In this document: piece by piece, positions 1-8,655 of the stretch
Numbering within the stretch: position 1 is the first letter of the stretch
Layout of the letters: the number at the start of each line of letters is the position of its first letter
From: Paracoccaceae bacterium
GTDB taxonomy: Bacteria > Pseudomonadota > Alphaproteobacteria > Rhodobacterales > Rhodobacteraceae
Length of the DNA: 64,000 nt
Direction: 5' to 3'
Assembly (NCBI GenBank): GCA_030750975.1
Contig: JASMHC010000016.1
Coordinates: forward strand, 1-64,000
Notes under the pieces: model-generated
Database searches by the model: none
Seen by the model: only the letters and a program-made list of their open reading frames with translations
Told to the model about the DNA's origin: nothing
Made by a program: the position numbers and the translations under genes

Positions 1-204
1 TCCAACGCAGACTTAACCTTTGGCCCGCATCTTTCTTCGCGTGCACAACGTGGAACCGAACGGGCCGAGGATAGCGAAAGCGAGGATTCCAACGCCCGGC
101 CAGACCACCGATAGATCGACAGGTGCGTCGGGGCGAAGCCCTGATGTATTGGCAGGATAGCTACGACAATCAGGCGGGCCCGCCACCTTTCACGAAAAAC
201 AAAT
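1..204. other. Left-edge stretch without a confident gene
   Basis: No convincing gene is visible here. The minus strand can be read from a GTG near 186 to a TAA at 13-15 as 57 codons. They end in a hydrophobic run followed by basic residues (CTRRK), a little like a membrane sorting tail. There is no ribosome site and no recognisable domain, and the stretch lies beyond the terminator of the next gene. It may be the remains of a gene that continues outside the window. Confidence 0.3.
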
Positions 205-205
205 A

Positions 206-246
206 ACGAAACCCCGTCGGGAATTGTCCCCGAACGGGGCGTTCGG
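206..246 (-). terminator. Hairpin terminator of the 253-759 gene
   Basis: On the minus strand a GC-rich hairpin (CCCCGTTCGGGG paired with CCCGACGGGG, one small bulge) directly follows the stop of the unknown gene. A T-rich run comes next (TTTCG, TTATTTG, TTTTT). The shape fits an intrinsic terminator. Confidence 0.6.
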
Positions 247-252
247 CGTGGC

Positions 253-759
253 CTATACCTGAACAAACCCGACCACGAAATTCTCGCCATAGGTTTTCGC
301 GCATTTCGGGCAGGTCGTGTAAAAGAACAGCACCTTTTTCGGCACTTTCCCCGCTTCGCGCGCAACTTGTTCCATTCCGGCCACCCATTTGCCTGCGTCC
401 TGAAACGGGCCTTCAAAAACCTTGGTCAGATAGTCCCCCGACAGATCAACCATATCTTCACCGGGCACATCTTTAGAGACAGCAAAATAATGCTCGCCGC
501 GAAAGGCGGACGGATCGTGCGACAGTACGAAATACCCATCACCCAAGCCGGCTCGGGCCTTGTCGATCGCGGATTGGACGCGGCCGAACACCTTGCCGAA
601 ATTCAGCGGAATATGGGCAATGGACAACGTCTTGGCTTTTACAAATCGCTTCTTGTCGAAATGGATGTCCTGACCGTCCCATCCATCGGGCTTGAAGCGC
701 GGGCAGCAGCCTGTGGTGTTCTCGGACGTGTCATAGAACGGGAGCTCGTTGATTTGCAT
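253..759 (-). CDS. Conserved hypothetical protein with paired cysteine motifs
   Basis: This 168-residue protein has no function I can name. The start at 759 was chosen because an AGGAGGTG ribosome site lies 5-6 bases upstream; the frame stays open further upstream without such a site. Two cysteine motifs stand out: GCCPRF near residue 18 and FYTTCPKCAK near residue 146. Together they could bind a metal or form disulfides. There is no signal peptide or membrane segment, so it is probably cytoplasmic. It is divergent from the 881 gene and ends at a hairpin terminator. Similar proteins are sometimes labelled hydrolase in roseobacters, but no catalytic motif supports that here. Confidence 0.6.
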   Translation of the reverse strand: MQINELPFYDTSENTTGCCPRFKPDGWDGQDIHFDKKRFVKAKTLSIAHIPLNFGKVFGRVQSAIDKARAGLGDGYFVLSHDPSAFRGEHYFAVSKDVPGEDMVDLSGDYLTKVFEGPFQDAGKWVAGMEQVAREAGKVPKKVLFFYTTCPKCAKTYGENFVVGFVQV

Positions 760-880
760 CCAGCACCTCCTGCATGCAGTGATGCCACAAAGCGCGGTCC
801 GGCGCATTGTTTCAGATCAACGCCTTTCTCTTGACCACGGCCGCGCGCTGATCGCAAGATCACCTTCGAGCGAGGCCCCC

Positions 881-1372
881 ACGAAACATATTTCGATTGC
901 CGCCCTGATCTTGCTGCCTGCGCCCGCCATGGCCGACTGTGCCGATGATGCGGAATTGCTGTTCGCATGCACATTCAACGAGGGCCGAAAACAAGTGACC
1001 ACCTGCCTGTCTGGCGATGTGGTCAGCTATGCTTTCGGGCCGGTCGATGCGTCCCCCGAGCTGGGTTTGGTCCGCCATATCACAGATGTGGACATGCGCC
1101 CGTGGAACGGGTTCGGGCGCTATATCAATGAAAGCTTTACGCTGGACAACAGCGGCTATGGCTACACCTTGCGCTATGCCATCGACAAATTCGCACCCGA
1201 GGGCAGTTCGGGCGTTGAAGGTGAACTTTGGGTCGAGAAAGGCGAAGACACCCTTGCCAACCTGTCCTGCGACCCCGGAAGCCTGAAATTCTCAGGCTAT
1301 CCCCTGCCGCTTTTCAAGGCAAAACAGGCCGCCGGTCAGCTCTGGAACCGCGAGACCGGGCTTTGGGAATAG
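881..1372 (+). CDS. Secreted hypothetical protein, non-standard start proposed
   Basis: The mature part (about 145 residues from the cleavage site) follows a clear signal peptide with a hydrophobic core and AMA cleavage site, then DCADD. No ATG, GTG or TTG lies at the right place. In-frame ATGs at 749 and 782 would put over 30 polar residues before the signal peptide. An ACG at 881, with GAGG 6 bases upstream, gives a normal signal peptide beginning KHISIAALIL. A rare ACG start, or an ATG changed by mutation or sequencing error, are both possible. The protein has several cysteines and no domain I recognise. It is likely periplasmic. Confidence 0.55.
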   Translation, partial: TKHISIAALILLPAPAMADCADDAELLFACTFNEGRKQVTTCLSGDVVSYAFGPVDASPELGLVRHITDVDMRPWNGFGRYINESFTLDNSGYGYTLRYAIDKFAPEGSSGVEGELWVEKGEDTLANLSCDPGSLKFSGYPLPLFKAKQAAGQLWNRETGLWE

Positions 1373-1408
1373 CAGGCCCTAATCCAACATGACTTACGGA
1401 GAGCCATC

Positions 1409-1780
1409 ATGAAACTCGGCGCTTTTTCAATTTCCCTTTCGGTCAGGGACATTCAGGCCAGCATCGCCTTTTACAAAGCCTTAGGCTTTGACGATATGGG
1501 GGGCATTCCCGATCAGAACTGGGTGATCCTGAAAAACGGCGACACGGTGATCGGCCTGTTTCAGGGGATGTTCGAAGGCAATATGATGACCTTCAACCCC
1601 GGCTGGGATCAGTCCGCGCAACCATTGGACAGGTTCGACGACATTCGCGATATCCAGAAACACCTGAAAGCCGAAGGCGTGGCTTTGGACAGCGAAGCCG
1701 ATGAAAGCACCACAGGCCCCGCAAGCATGATGCTGACCGATCCGGACGGCAACGTCATTCTGGTGGATCAGCACCGGTAA
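1409..1780 (+). CDS. VOC (glyoxalase/bleomycin-resistance fold) protein
   Basis: A 123-residue single-domain protein of the vicinal oxygen chelate superfamily. The opening strand-helix (SVRDIQASIAFYKALGF) and the closing LTDPDGNVILVDQH are typical of the fold. Family members bind a divalent metal between two beta-alpha-beta-beta-beta modules and act as glyoxalases, dioxygenases or antibiotic-binding proteins. The substrate cannot be read from sequence. GGAGAG lies upstream of the ATG. The next gene begins 4 bases after this stop, so the two are probably co-transcribed. Confidence 0.8.
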   Translation: MKLGAFSISLSVRDIQASIAFYKALGFDDMGGIPDQNWVILKNGDTVIGLFQGMFEGNMMTFNPGWDQSAQPLDRFDDIRDIQKHLKAEGVALDSEADESTTGPASMMLTDPDGNVILVDQHR

Positions 1781-1784
1781 GACT

Positions 1785-2192
1785 TTGCAGACCAGTTTCA
1801 CCATCCAAACCAACGGGCAGGGGCTTTACGAATTCACCGGCGATGTCGCCGCATGGGTTCAGGGCAGCGGCTTGCTGACACTGTTCGTCCGCCACAGCTC
1901 GGCCAGCCTGTTGGTTCAGGAAAACGCTGATCCCGAGGTGCAAACCGACCTGTTGAACTTCTTCCGCAAGCTGGTGCCGCCCAGCACCGATCCCCGCATG
2001 TCTTACCTGACACACACCTATGAAGGCCCCGATGACATGCCCGCCCATATCAAGGCGGCGATGTTGCCGGTCAGCCTGTCGATCCCCGTCATAAACGGGC
2101 GATTGGCACTTGGAACATGGCAGGGCATCTATCTGTTCGAGCACCGCAACGCGCCGCACAGCCGTCAGGTTGTGGCGCATCTTGCGCACTAA
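1785..2192 (+). CDS. YjbQ family (UPF0047) protein, secondary thiamine-phosphate synthase type
   Basis: A 135-residue protein of the YjbQ/UPF0047 family. E. coli YjbQ has weak thiamine-phosphate synthase activity, which is the source of the family label; the true role is unsettled. Family hallmarks are RHSSASLLVQENADPEV near residue 36, a histidine-rich middle (THTYEGPDDMPAHIK) and GTWQGIYLFEHR near the end. The start is a TTG at 1785, four bases after the VOC stop, so translation may be coupled. Confidence 0.8.
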   Translation: MQTSFTIQTNGQGLYEFTGDVAAWVQGSGLLTLFVRHSSASLLVQENADPEVQTDLLNFFRKLVPPSTDPRMSYLTHTYEGPDDMPAHIKAAMLPVSLSIPVINGRLALGTWQGIYLFEHRNAPHSRQVVAHLAH

Positions 2193-2233
2193 ACTTCCCT
2201 CTACCCAAACCCTAGCGGCTGACCTATAGTGGC

Positions 2234-2242
2234 TGTGGATAA
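2234..2242 (-). promoter_or_regulatory. Perfect DnaA box upstream of nrdR
   Basis: TGTGGATAA matches the consensus DnaA box (TTATCCACA on the other strand) exactly and lies about 46 bases before the nrdR start. A TATAGT that could serve as a -10 element is just upstream at 2225-2230. Binding by DnaA is an inference; one isolated 9-mer could arise by chance. Confidence 0.4.
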
Positions 2243-2287
2243 GTGGGCAAAGACCCACATGAGGCGGAAGAAGGAAGGGAAATAGCC

Positions 2288-2755
2288 ATGCGCTGCCCGT
2301 TTTGCGGAAATATCGACACCCAGGTGAAAGACAGCCGTCCGGCCGAAGATCACGTCGCCATTCGGCGCAGACGCTTCTGCCCGGCCTGCGGCGGACGTTT
2401 CACCACCTACGAGCGCGTCCAATTGCGGGATCTCGTCGTGGTCAAATCCAATGGCCGGCGCGAGGATTTCGACCGCGACAAGCTGGAACGCTCGATCCGC
2501 ATTTCCATGCAGAAACGCCCGGTCGAGCCGGACCGGATCGACCAGATGATCTCGGGCATTGTCCGGCGTCTGGAAAGCATGGGCGAAACCGACATCCAGT
2601 CCAACACAATCGGCGAGATCGTGATGGAGGCTCTGGCGCGGATCGACACGGTTGCCTATGTGCGCTTTGCCAGCGTTTACAAGAACTTCCAGGCCGCGGA
2701 TGATTTCGACAAGTTTGTTTCGGAACTCCGCCCAGACTCGCCGCCGGAAGAGTGA
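2288..2755 (+). CDS. nrdR: Transcriptional repressor NrdR
   Basis: NrdR is the zinc-ribbon, ATP-cone repressor that senses dATP/ATP and shuts down ribonucleotide reductase genes. The 155 residues match the family length. A four-cysteine zinc ribbon (C3, C6, C31, C34) opens the protein, followed by the [18 protein letters not shown] core and an ATP-cone from about residue 50 ([16 protein letters not shown]). The ATG at 2288 was chosen over a GTG at 2243 because the zinc ribbon begins at once and GGAAGGGA lies upstream. It overlaps ribD by 4 bases, the nrdR-rib coupling common in alphaproteobacteria. Confidence 0.95.
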   Translation: MRCPFCGNIDTQVKDSRPAEDHVAIRRRRFCPACGGRFTTYERVQLRDLVVVKSNGRREDFDRDKLERSIRISMQKRPVEPDRIDQMISGIVRRLESMGETDIQSNTIGEIVMEALARIDTVAYVRFASVYKNFQAADDFDKFVSELRPDSPPEE

Positions 2756-3843
2756 AGGCGCAAGACAATCGCTTCATGGCCTTGGCGCTGATGCTGGGTC
2801 AGCGCGGCTTGGGCCAATGCTGGCCCAACCCGTCTGTCGGTTGCGTGATCACCCGTGGCGGGCGGATCGTCGGCCGTGGCCGCACCGCCCTGGGCGGTGC
2901 CCCGCATGCCGAAACCCAAGCCCTGGCGCAGGCCGGGGGGCAGGCCCGTGGGGCCACCGCCTATGTCACGCTGGAACCTTGCGCCCATCACGGCCGGACC
3001 CCGCCTTGCGCCCGGGCGCTTGTTGATGCGGGTGTGGCGCGGGTGGTGATCGGCAGCAGCGACCCCAATCCGCAGGTGAATGGTCAGGGCATCGCGATCC
3101 TGCGCGATGCGGGGATCGAAACCGTCACCGGCGTGATGCAGGATCGCGCCGACGCGCTGCATGCGGGGTTTTTCCACAGAATTACCAAGGGTCGCCCCTG
3201 GTTGACCCTGAAACTGGCCAACAGCTTTGACGGGCGCATCGCCACCGCCACCGGTGAAAGCAAATGGATCACCGGCGCGGAAGCCCGCCGTCTGGTCCAC
3301 GCCATGCGCGCCCGCCATGATGCGGTGATGGTCGGCGGCGGCACCGCTCGGGCCGATGATCCCTCGCTGACGGTGCGCGACATGGGCAACGTGCCCCAAC
3401 CGGTGCGGGTGGTGGCATCGCGCAGGCTGGACCTGCCGCTAAGCGGCAATCTGGCCCGCTCGGCCCAGGACGTGCCGGTCTGGATTTGCCACGGGCCGGG
3501 CGCTTCGGACGATCTGCGCCGCGCCTGGGAAGGTCTGGGCGCAAAGCTGGTGCCATGCGCGGAAAATGCCGGGCGGCTTGATCCGGTGTCCATCCTGCAA
3601 GCGCTCGGGCAGGCGGGCCTGACGCGGGTCTTCTGCGAAGGCGGCGGAGCCTTTGCCGCCGCGCTGTTGCAGGCGGATCTGGTGGACGAGATCATCGGCT
3701 TCACAGCCGGTCTGGCGATAGGTGCCGAAGGCATGCCGTCCATCGGCGCGCTGGGTCTGGACCGCCTGATCCAAGCGCCACGCTATACCCTGATGGAAAC
3801 CCGTCCCGTGGGGGCGGATGTCATGCACCGCTGGCAACGCTGA
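2752..3843 (+). CDS. ribD: Bifunctional riboflavin deaminase/reductase RibD
   Basis: RibD carries out two successive steps of riboflavin synthesis: deamination of the pyrimidine from GTP cyclohydrolase II, then NADPH-dependent reduction of the ribosyl side chain. The 363 residues hold both domains. The N-terminal deaminase has the zinc site HAE (residues 52-54) and [11 protein letters not shown] (C77, C86). The C-terminal reductase begins near residue 145 ([17 protein letters not shown]). The start is a GTG overlapping the nrdR stop. ribE, usually close by in this group, is about 4.8 kb away because the capsule genes lie between. Confidence 0.95.
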   Translation: MKAQDNRFMALALMLGQRGLGQCWPNPSVGCVITRGGRIVGRGRTALGGAPHAETQALAQAGGQARGATAYVTLEPCAHHGRTPPCARALVDAGVARVVIGSSDPNPQVNGQGIAILRDAGIETVTGVMQDRADALHAGFFHRITKGRPWLTLKLANSFDGRIATATGESKWITGAEARRLVHAMRARHDAVMVGGGTARADDPSLTVRDMGNVPQPVRVVASRRLDLPLSGNLARSAQDVPVWICHGPGASDDLRRAWEGLGAKLVPCAENAGRLDPVSILQALGQAGLTRVFCEGGGAFAAALLQADLVDEIIGFTAGLAIGAEGMPSIGALGLDRLIQAPRYTLMETRPVGADVMHRWQR

Positions 3844-3853
3844 GCCATTTCTT

Positions 3854-3927
3854 CTTCATCTTTTCAAAAAATACTTCGGGGGAAACCAGCCGCAGCTCTG
3901 CGGCTGGTTGGGGGCAGCGCCCCTTTA
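3854..3927. terminator. Two-way hairpin repeat between ribD and kpsC
   Basis: This convergent gap holds TTTTCAAAAAATACTTCGGG, then a perfect 12-bp-arm hairpin (AACCAGCCGCAG with CTGCGGCTGGTT), then GGGGGCAGCGCCCC. The same elements recur in inverted orientation at 20478-20553, and a shorter version occurs at 9256-9310. All three sit between convergent genes, so they probably end transcription from both sides. Confidence 0.65.
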
Positions 3928-5928
3928 CCGCCACAGATAGGCGAATGACGCCAACGCGCCCTGAACCTTCGCCAGACCTCGCAATCCGGGTGATCGGGGC
4001 AGGGCGTCGCCCGATGCCAAACGCGCGACCACAACCTCAACCGGGCAGGGCAGACCAGAGACCGGATCACGATAGCGCGGATAGTCGATCAGCGCTGCGT
4101 GAACCAACCCTTCCAGCGCGGGCCGCGCCCGCCGCCGCCGGGGCACTGGCCCAAGGTCGTTCGTCAGCCCCCAACCGGCATAAAACGGCGCCCCGAGGCA
4201 CGTCACCGCGACCCCGCGCAACAAAGCCTCAAACCCGGTCAGGGATGTCAGCGTCCAGACCTCGTCCATCTCGGGCAACAGCGCGGATATATCCGCGTTT
4301 TCTGCCACGACATCCGCCAGCCTCCCGGTCTCGATCTTGCCGCTCCGCAGGCCGGCCTCGACATCCGGATGGGGTTTATAGATGATCACCGCATCGGGAT
4401 TTTTCCGTCGCGTTTCTTGCAGAAGTGCCAGATTGGTGCGGATTTCCCCGCATCCATATTGCACGGACGCATCATCCTCGACCTGTCCGGGCACCAATAT
4501 GCGCCGCCCGGCGGGCAGATCGGGCAAATCGCCGGACAGGTTGTACTTGCTGATCCCGCCGCGGGTCAAAGACCGGATCAACCGCTCGACCCGCAGGCTT
4601 TGCCCAAAACGCAGCTCGGCCCGCTTGGCGATCAGCCCTTCCAGACGGCTTTCGCGTGTCGGGTCGAAATAGATGCCCTGATCGTCCAGCACCAGCGACA
4701 GGGGTGGCACCAGATCCGCCCCCAATCCGCGCGACCGCAGAAACCCGTCCTCGACGATACTGACACCCTCGGCCGGGTCGTCCGGTCGCCCCCAGCGCAT
4801 CTGCGGCCGGTCGGATTTGCCGGAAAAAATCACCGGCTTCTGCTGCCCGAAAAACTGCTGGAAATGCCGCCGTTTCCAAAGACGGATATTCCCGGCCCGC
4901 CAGCCCGGCCGATCCTCGCGCCAGGCTCGCGCCTGCGCCGCGATCTGTTCAAGCGCCTCTTCAAACGAACATAAGCGATCCCGGCAGGGATCATACCATG
5001 TCGGATAAAGCAGCATCGCACCGGCGAACAGCTGCGCCCGCGTCAGCACCCTTTGCCGCCGCCCGACCGGATTGCGATCATCGCTCAGCCCCCATCCGGC
5101 ATAGAACGGTTGCCCGAACACCACCGGCTTGTGACCGGCCAGAATGGCTTCGAACCCCATCTGTGACGAAACCACATAGACCGCGATTGCCCCCTCCAAA
5201 AGCGCCCAAGGGCTGACGCTTTTGTCCATCAGCGAAATACGCTCGTTGCAATCGGCGTCCGAGAAATGCCCCGCCCGGTGCCCAGCGGCCGTTTCGGGGT
5301 GGGTTTTCAAAATGATCCGCGCCGCGGGATGTTCGGTTTGCGCGAAATAAAGCATCTCGTGAAAGCTGGCCTCGTTCGCCCCGCCAAAGCGGATCGAGGC
5401 ATCGCCACGGGTCTGGTCGATCACCAGCACATATCCGGGCGGGGGAAGGTCCGGTGACGGATCAACGCCCGCGTATTTCGTCAGGTGATCTTCTTTCAGC
5501 CGCGCAATCCCTTCGCGCGCGCGCGCCAGCAGAGGGGCGTCGTCAAACGGATGGCTGGCCAGCAGTTTTTCAAGGTCCGACGGCTGCGCGGCATCGAAAT
5601 GCACGCCGCTTTCATCCAGCATCAATCCAATGGGCGGTTCGCCGTCGCGCCCCGGATGCAGGCTGCGCAGAAAAGCATCCTCAACCCGCAGGATCGGCTG
5701 GCCGGTATGATCCGCCATGGCCTCGCCCCGGGGCGCGGTCGGGGATTTGCCCCAGACGCCGATCAGATCACCCGCCGAGGGTTTGCCCAGCTTCACCTCA
5801 AAGCCCGCCAGATCAAGAATGCGCCGGATCCGCCCGGATGTCAGGAAACCGCCATTATAGACGTAAAGACGCCGGGGAGAGGTCCCCCCGGCGTTTGTGT
5901 CATCATGCGCTTCAGGCGCTGGGACCAA
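3925..5928 (-). CDS. kpsC: Capsular polysaccharide Kdo transferase KpsC
   Basis: KpsC proteins are cytoplasmic dual-domain glycosyltransferases. With KpsS they build the beta-Kdo linker on phosphatidylglycerol that anchors group 2 type capsules for export. This 667-residue protein has the expected duplicated layout: domain one about residues 20-335, domain two about 350-650. Each carries the GxPFYAGWGL motif (PFYAGWGLSDDR near 290, PFYAGWGLTNDL near 590), a KTHPE or KPHPD motif and a DPxR/DPVSG motif near the domain end. It starts 4 bases after the kpsD stop and is last in the kpsS-kpsD-kpsC unit. Confidence 0.92.
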   Translation of the reverse strand: MVPAPEAHDDTNAGGTSPRRLYVYNGGFLTSGRIRRILDLAGFEVKLGKPSAGDLIGVWGKSPTAPRGEAMADHTGQPILRVEDAFLRSLHPGRDGEPPIGLMLDESGVHFDAAQPSDLEKLLASHPFDDAPLLARAREGIARLKEDHLTKYAGVDPSPDLPPPGYVLVIDQTRGDASIRFGGANEASFHEMLYFAQTEHPAARIILKTHPETAAGHRAGHFSDADCNERISLMDKSVSPWALLEGAIAVYVVSSQMGFEAILAGHKPVVFGQPFYAGWGLSDDRNPVGRRQRVLTRAQLFAGAMLLYPTWYDPCRDRLCSFEEALEQIAAQARAWREDRPGWRAGNIRLWKRRHFQQFFGQQKPVIFSGKSDRPQMRWGRPDDPAEGVSIVEDGFLRSRGLGADLVPPLSLVLDDQGIYFDPTRESRLEGLIAKRAELRFGQSLRVERLIRSLTRGGISKYNLSGDLPDLPAGRRILVPGQVEDDASVQYGCGEIRTNLALLQETRRKNPDAVIIYKPHPDVEAGLRSGKIETGRLADVVAENADISALLPEMDEVWTLTSLTGFEALLRGVAVTCLGAPFYAGWGLTNDLGPVPRRRRARPALEGLVHAALIDYPRYRDPVSGLPCPVEVVVARLASGDALPRSPGLRGLAKVQGALASFAYLWR

Positions 5929-5932
5929 AGCG

Positions 5933-7066
5933 TTAGCCGCCGGTCAGGGCCGTCGCCAGATCGGACAGCGCGGTGGCCGATCCCAGCGATCCGGTCAAAG
6001 CCGCGATGGTGCGATCCCATTGCAGATACGGCGCTTCGGTCACGTAAAGCGTGTCGCCGTCGCGGATCACAAAGTCGCGGGCCTGGAACATGCCGTTCGG
6101 CGCGGTCAGGTCCAGCACATAGACCATGCGCTGTGCCCCCAACAGATCGTCGCGGGCCAGAACCGCGCTTGCGATTTCGGCCGGTTCGTTGCGCAGAATG
6201 AAAACACCGGTCGGATCAGCCGCAGTGGCGGTCAGGCCGCCGACGGTGGCGATGGCTTCCAGCGCCGAAAGCGTCTGGGTTTCAAAGGTCACACGATCCT
6301 GCGAACCGGTGGCCCCCAGCGCGGTGAAGGCGCGGCTGTCTTCCTCGACCAGGATTTTGTCGCCTGCACGCAAGGCGATATCCAGCTCTGGGCGATCAAA
6401 CAGGTCCTTCAGCCAGATCTTGCCGCGGGCATTGCCACGGATCACGGTGATCTGGGCGATCTCCGCTTCGATGGTCACACCGCCTGCATTGGCCAGCATG
6501 GTGGCCAGCGTGCGGGTTGGCCGTTCGATCGGATAGACCCCTTGCGCACCAACCGCACCGGCCAGCGCCACGGTGGCCCCGTTCCCCGCCAGACGACGGA
6601 CCTGAACCTGCGGATCAGGGGTCTGGTCTTTGAGTTTTTCGACGATGACGCCGCGAATGCCTTCAGGCGTGTTGCCCGAGGCTTTGATCCGGCCCGCATA
6701 GGGCACGAAAATATAGCCCGACCCGTCAACCTGAACTTCTTCAAGCGTGGTCGAGTTTGCCCCCGCCGTGGCCAGAAGCCCGTCTTCGACGTTTTCCCAG
6801 ATCGTCAGACCCAGCGTGTCACCAGGCTGGATCGTGTCCGATCCGACACGGGCGGCTTTCAGGAAGTTCTCGCTAAAGCCAAGCGCGGGCACCACCGAGG
6901 TGGCTTGCGTCACGCGGTCATTGACCGCAACAACGAAGGCGTCGCCTTGCCGCTGCACGGAACCTGAAAAGATTTCCTGTTTGTTCGGCCCCGGACGGGG
7001 CAGACCGCAGGCAGCCGTCAGGCTGAGTGCGGCCAAGATGAGTACACCTTTACCAAGGCGGGACAT
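5933..7066 (-). CDS. kpsD: Polysaccharide export outer-membrane lipoprotein (Wza/KpsD/BexD type)
   Basis: An outer-membrane channel lipoprotein for capsule export. The chosen start at 7066 gives a standard lipoprotein signal with lipobox LTAAC (Cys20); a longer frame from 7099 would spoil it. A polysaccharide-export domain follows (about residues 50-180; GDTLGLTIWENVEDG), then SLBB-type beta-grasp segments (VQVDGSGYIFVPYAG, then AGDKILVEEDSR and DGDTLYVTEAP). The 377 residues fit the BexD/CtrA/KpsD class. Partner inner-membrane genes (KpsM, KpsT, KpsE) are not in the window. Confidence 0.85.
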   Translation of the reverse strand: MSRLGKGVLILAALSLTAACGLPRPGPNKQEIFSGSVQRQGDAFVVAVNDRVTQATSVVPALGFSENFLKAARVGSDTIQPGDTLGLTIWENVEDGLLATAGANSTTLEEVQVDGSGYIFVPYAGRIKASGNTPEGIRGVIVEKLKDQTPDPQVQVRRLAGNGATVALAGAVGAQGVYPIERPTRTLATMLANAGGVTIEAEIAQITVIRGNARGKIWLKDLFDRPELDIALRAGDKILVEEDSRAFTALGATGSQDRVTFETQTLSALEAIATVGGLTATAADPTGVFILRNEPAEIASAVLARDDLLGAQRMVYVLDLTAPNGMFQARDFVIRDGDTLYVTEAPYLQWDRTIAALTGSLGSATALSDLATALTGG

Positions 7067-7182
7067 AATCGGTTTCACTGCTCGGTCTCCTCGACCCATT
7101 TTTGTTTTGTTTTGGCGTCAAATTATCGGAATCCGCCATAAAAAGAAAGGATTAACTTCAATGTGATTCGCGGACTGTTGCG

Positions 7183-8466
7183 TTAAGGCACAAGTTTAAG
7201 CAGCGAAACGTCGGAATTGCCCTGATTGGCGATCCGCTCATAGGGGGTTTCGGCGGCCAGGATCAGGTCGGCAAGCTGCCTTATCAACTGGCGTCGGCCT
7301 CGGGTGGAATAATATCCGCCGGGGATTTGCGAGGTTTCCAGCAAAAAGCGCCGGTAAAGCTGATAGGCCTCGGCATCGGGGCCTTGGGGATTGGCAAAAA
7401 AGGTCTCAAGGGGTTGTTTTGACACCAGTTCAGGCTTGTCATAGACCGACCGGCCAAAGGTTTTCAGCGGAATGCCCCGCAGCAGAACCTGCTGACCGGC
7501 GGTTGAGTTTATGGTGATCGCGCTGCGGGTTTCGTTCAGCATCGGCGCCAGCTTGCCGCCGCGCACGTAATGCACCCGACCGGCAATTCCGTGGTGTTTC
7601 GCCAGTTTGCGGATCATGCGGCGCAAGGGGATGCGCCCGGTTTCCAGCGGATGCGCCTTGATCACCAGCCGGTGATGCTCGGGCGCGCCCTTGGCGAAGC
7701 CTGCGATGATCAGGCCCAGAAACTCAGACATCGTGGCAAAGGGCGAATGCTTGCGAAAGCTTTCATCATGTTCAAGCTGCAAAAGCGCCAGATGATAGGG
7801 AAAGCCCCCTTGCCGCACGCGCCATGTCTCAATCATCCGCTCCAGCGCATGGATCGGCATGAAAAACAGGCGTCTGAGATACAAGATCAGCTCGTGCTGG
7901 ACCTTCAATTCGCGATGGCGTTCGACCTTCCGATAGGCGAAATTCGCGAACATGACGAACCAGTGGTAAACCGCGCCATAGAAAATATGCTGGCGCATAT
8001 CCCCCCAATGGGTGGCGGTTGAAAACGGCGTCTGAGGCCCTTTTTCACACAGAATCGCCCGCATCCGGTCAATCGACATATCGACAAGCGGCGAATGGCC
8101 GTTTGATCCGCCGCGCTCGTATGTCACCCAATAGGGGCGCAGATAGCCCTCTTCCAGCACATGCAGCCGCAGCCCCCGCGCCTTGGCCTGTTTCGCCGCT
8201 TCGCGATGGACCGGGCGGGTATCGCCATAAAGCACGATATCGGTGATGGCCTTGTCTTGCAGGATCGCGTCCAGCCGGTCAGGCCAGTTCTCAAGCCTGT
8301 CCTTGAACGGGAGATAGCTTTTGCGCGCAGGCCAGAACACCCGGTCGCCCGCGTTGAACCCGACCCGCCAAACCTGTGCCCCGGCGCGGGTCAGAATTCG
8401 GCCCAGACGGAACATAAACGGCCCATGCGGCCCTTGTAAGAAAAGAAATCGCTTGCCGGTCGTCAA
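7183..8466 (-). CDS. kpsS: Capsular polysaccharide Kdo transferase KpsS
   Basis: KpsS adds the first Kdo to the lipid anchor before KpsC extends the linker. The protein has the KpsS opening (RFLFLQGPHGPFMFRLG, then VWRVGFNAGDRVFW), the LEEGYLRPYWVTYERGGSN block and the KAHPLETGR motif with NSTAGQQVLLRG. The start was set at a TTG at 8466, placing FLQGPHG near residue 8 as in relatives. An upstream frame to 9291 is antisense to ribE and not plausible. The protein has 427 residues. It is first in the kps unit, with 116 bases before kpsD. Confidence 0.88.
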   Translation of the reverse strand: MTTGKRFLFLQGPHGPFMFRLGRILTRAGAQVWRVGFNAGDRVFWPARKSYLPFKDRLENWPDRLDAILQDKAITDIVLYGDTRPVHREAAKQAKARGLRLHVLEEGYLRPYWVTYERGGSNGHSPLVDMSIDRMRAILCEKGPQTPFSTATHWGDMRQHIFYGAVYHWFVMFANFAYRKVERHRELKVQHELILYLRRLFFMPIHALERMIETWRVRQGGFPYHLALLQLEHDESFRKHSPFATMSEFLGLIIAGFAKGAPEHHRLVIKAHPLETGRIPLRRMIRKLAKHHGIAGRVHYVRGGKLAPMLNETRSAITINSTAGQQVLLRGIPLKTFGRSVYDKPELVSKQPLETFFANPQGPDAEAYQLYRRFLLETSQIPGGYYSTRGRRQLIRQLADLILAAETPYERIANQGNSDVSLLKLVP

Positions 8467-8530
8467 TTTCGAACCTGCTGTTCTGCCCTTCGGTGCGCCC
8501 AGCCTATACCGGAATTTGAGGTGAAACAAA

Positions 8531-8560
8531 GCGTTTCGCCATGGTGTTGCGACACTGGCA
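8531..8560 (+). repeat. Partial copy of the GCGTTTC repeat family (copy G)
   Basis: GCGTTTCGCCATGG followed by TGTTGCGACACTGG matches the left two thirds of the family consensus (GCGTTTCGnnAT, then TTGnGACAC). The right end (GATTTTGAAACGC) is missing. It lies in the divergent gap between kpsS and ribE. Confidence 0.4.
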
Positions 8561-8655
8561 ACAGGGCGGGGGGCATTTAGGCGATTTTGCCACGCCCGCG
8601 TTATTGCCTGCATGCCGGACTTGGCGTAGGCAATGGCAAGCAACAGGAGACGCCC

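Noticed and set aside
13-186. Short minus-strand ORF with a hydrophobic run and basic tail
   Set aside because: There is no ribosome site, no known sorting motif (no PEP or VPLPA box), and it is preceded by a terminator. The window edge prevents testing for a longer gene.
367-834. Plus-strand open frame over the 253-759 gene
   Set aside because: It is antisense to a gene with a good ribosome site and conserved-looking cysteine motifs; composition is that of a shadow frame.
3439-5936. Long antisense frames over ribD and kpsC
   Set aside because: They arise from GC-rich third positions. The products are Arg/Pro-rich without motifs.
8467-8655. FMN riboswitch before ribE
   Set aside because: The conserved riboswitch boxes are not present. 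A GGGCGGGG near 8563 is only a coincidence.
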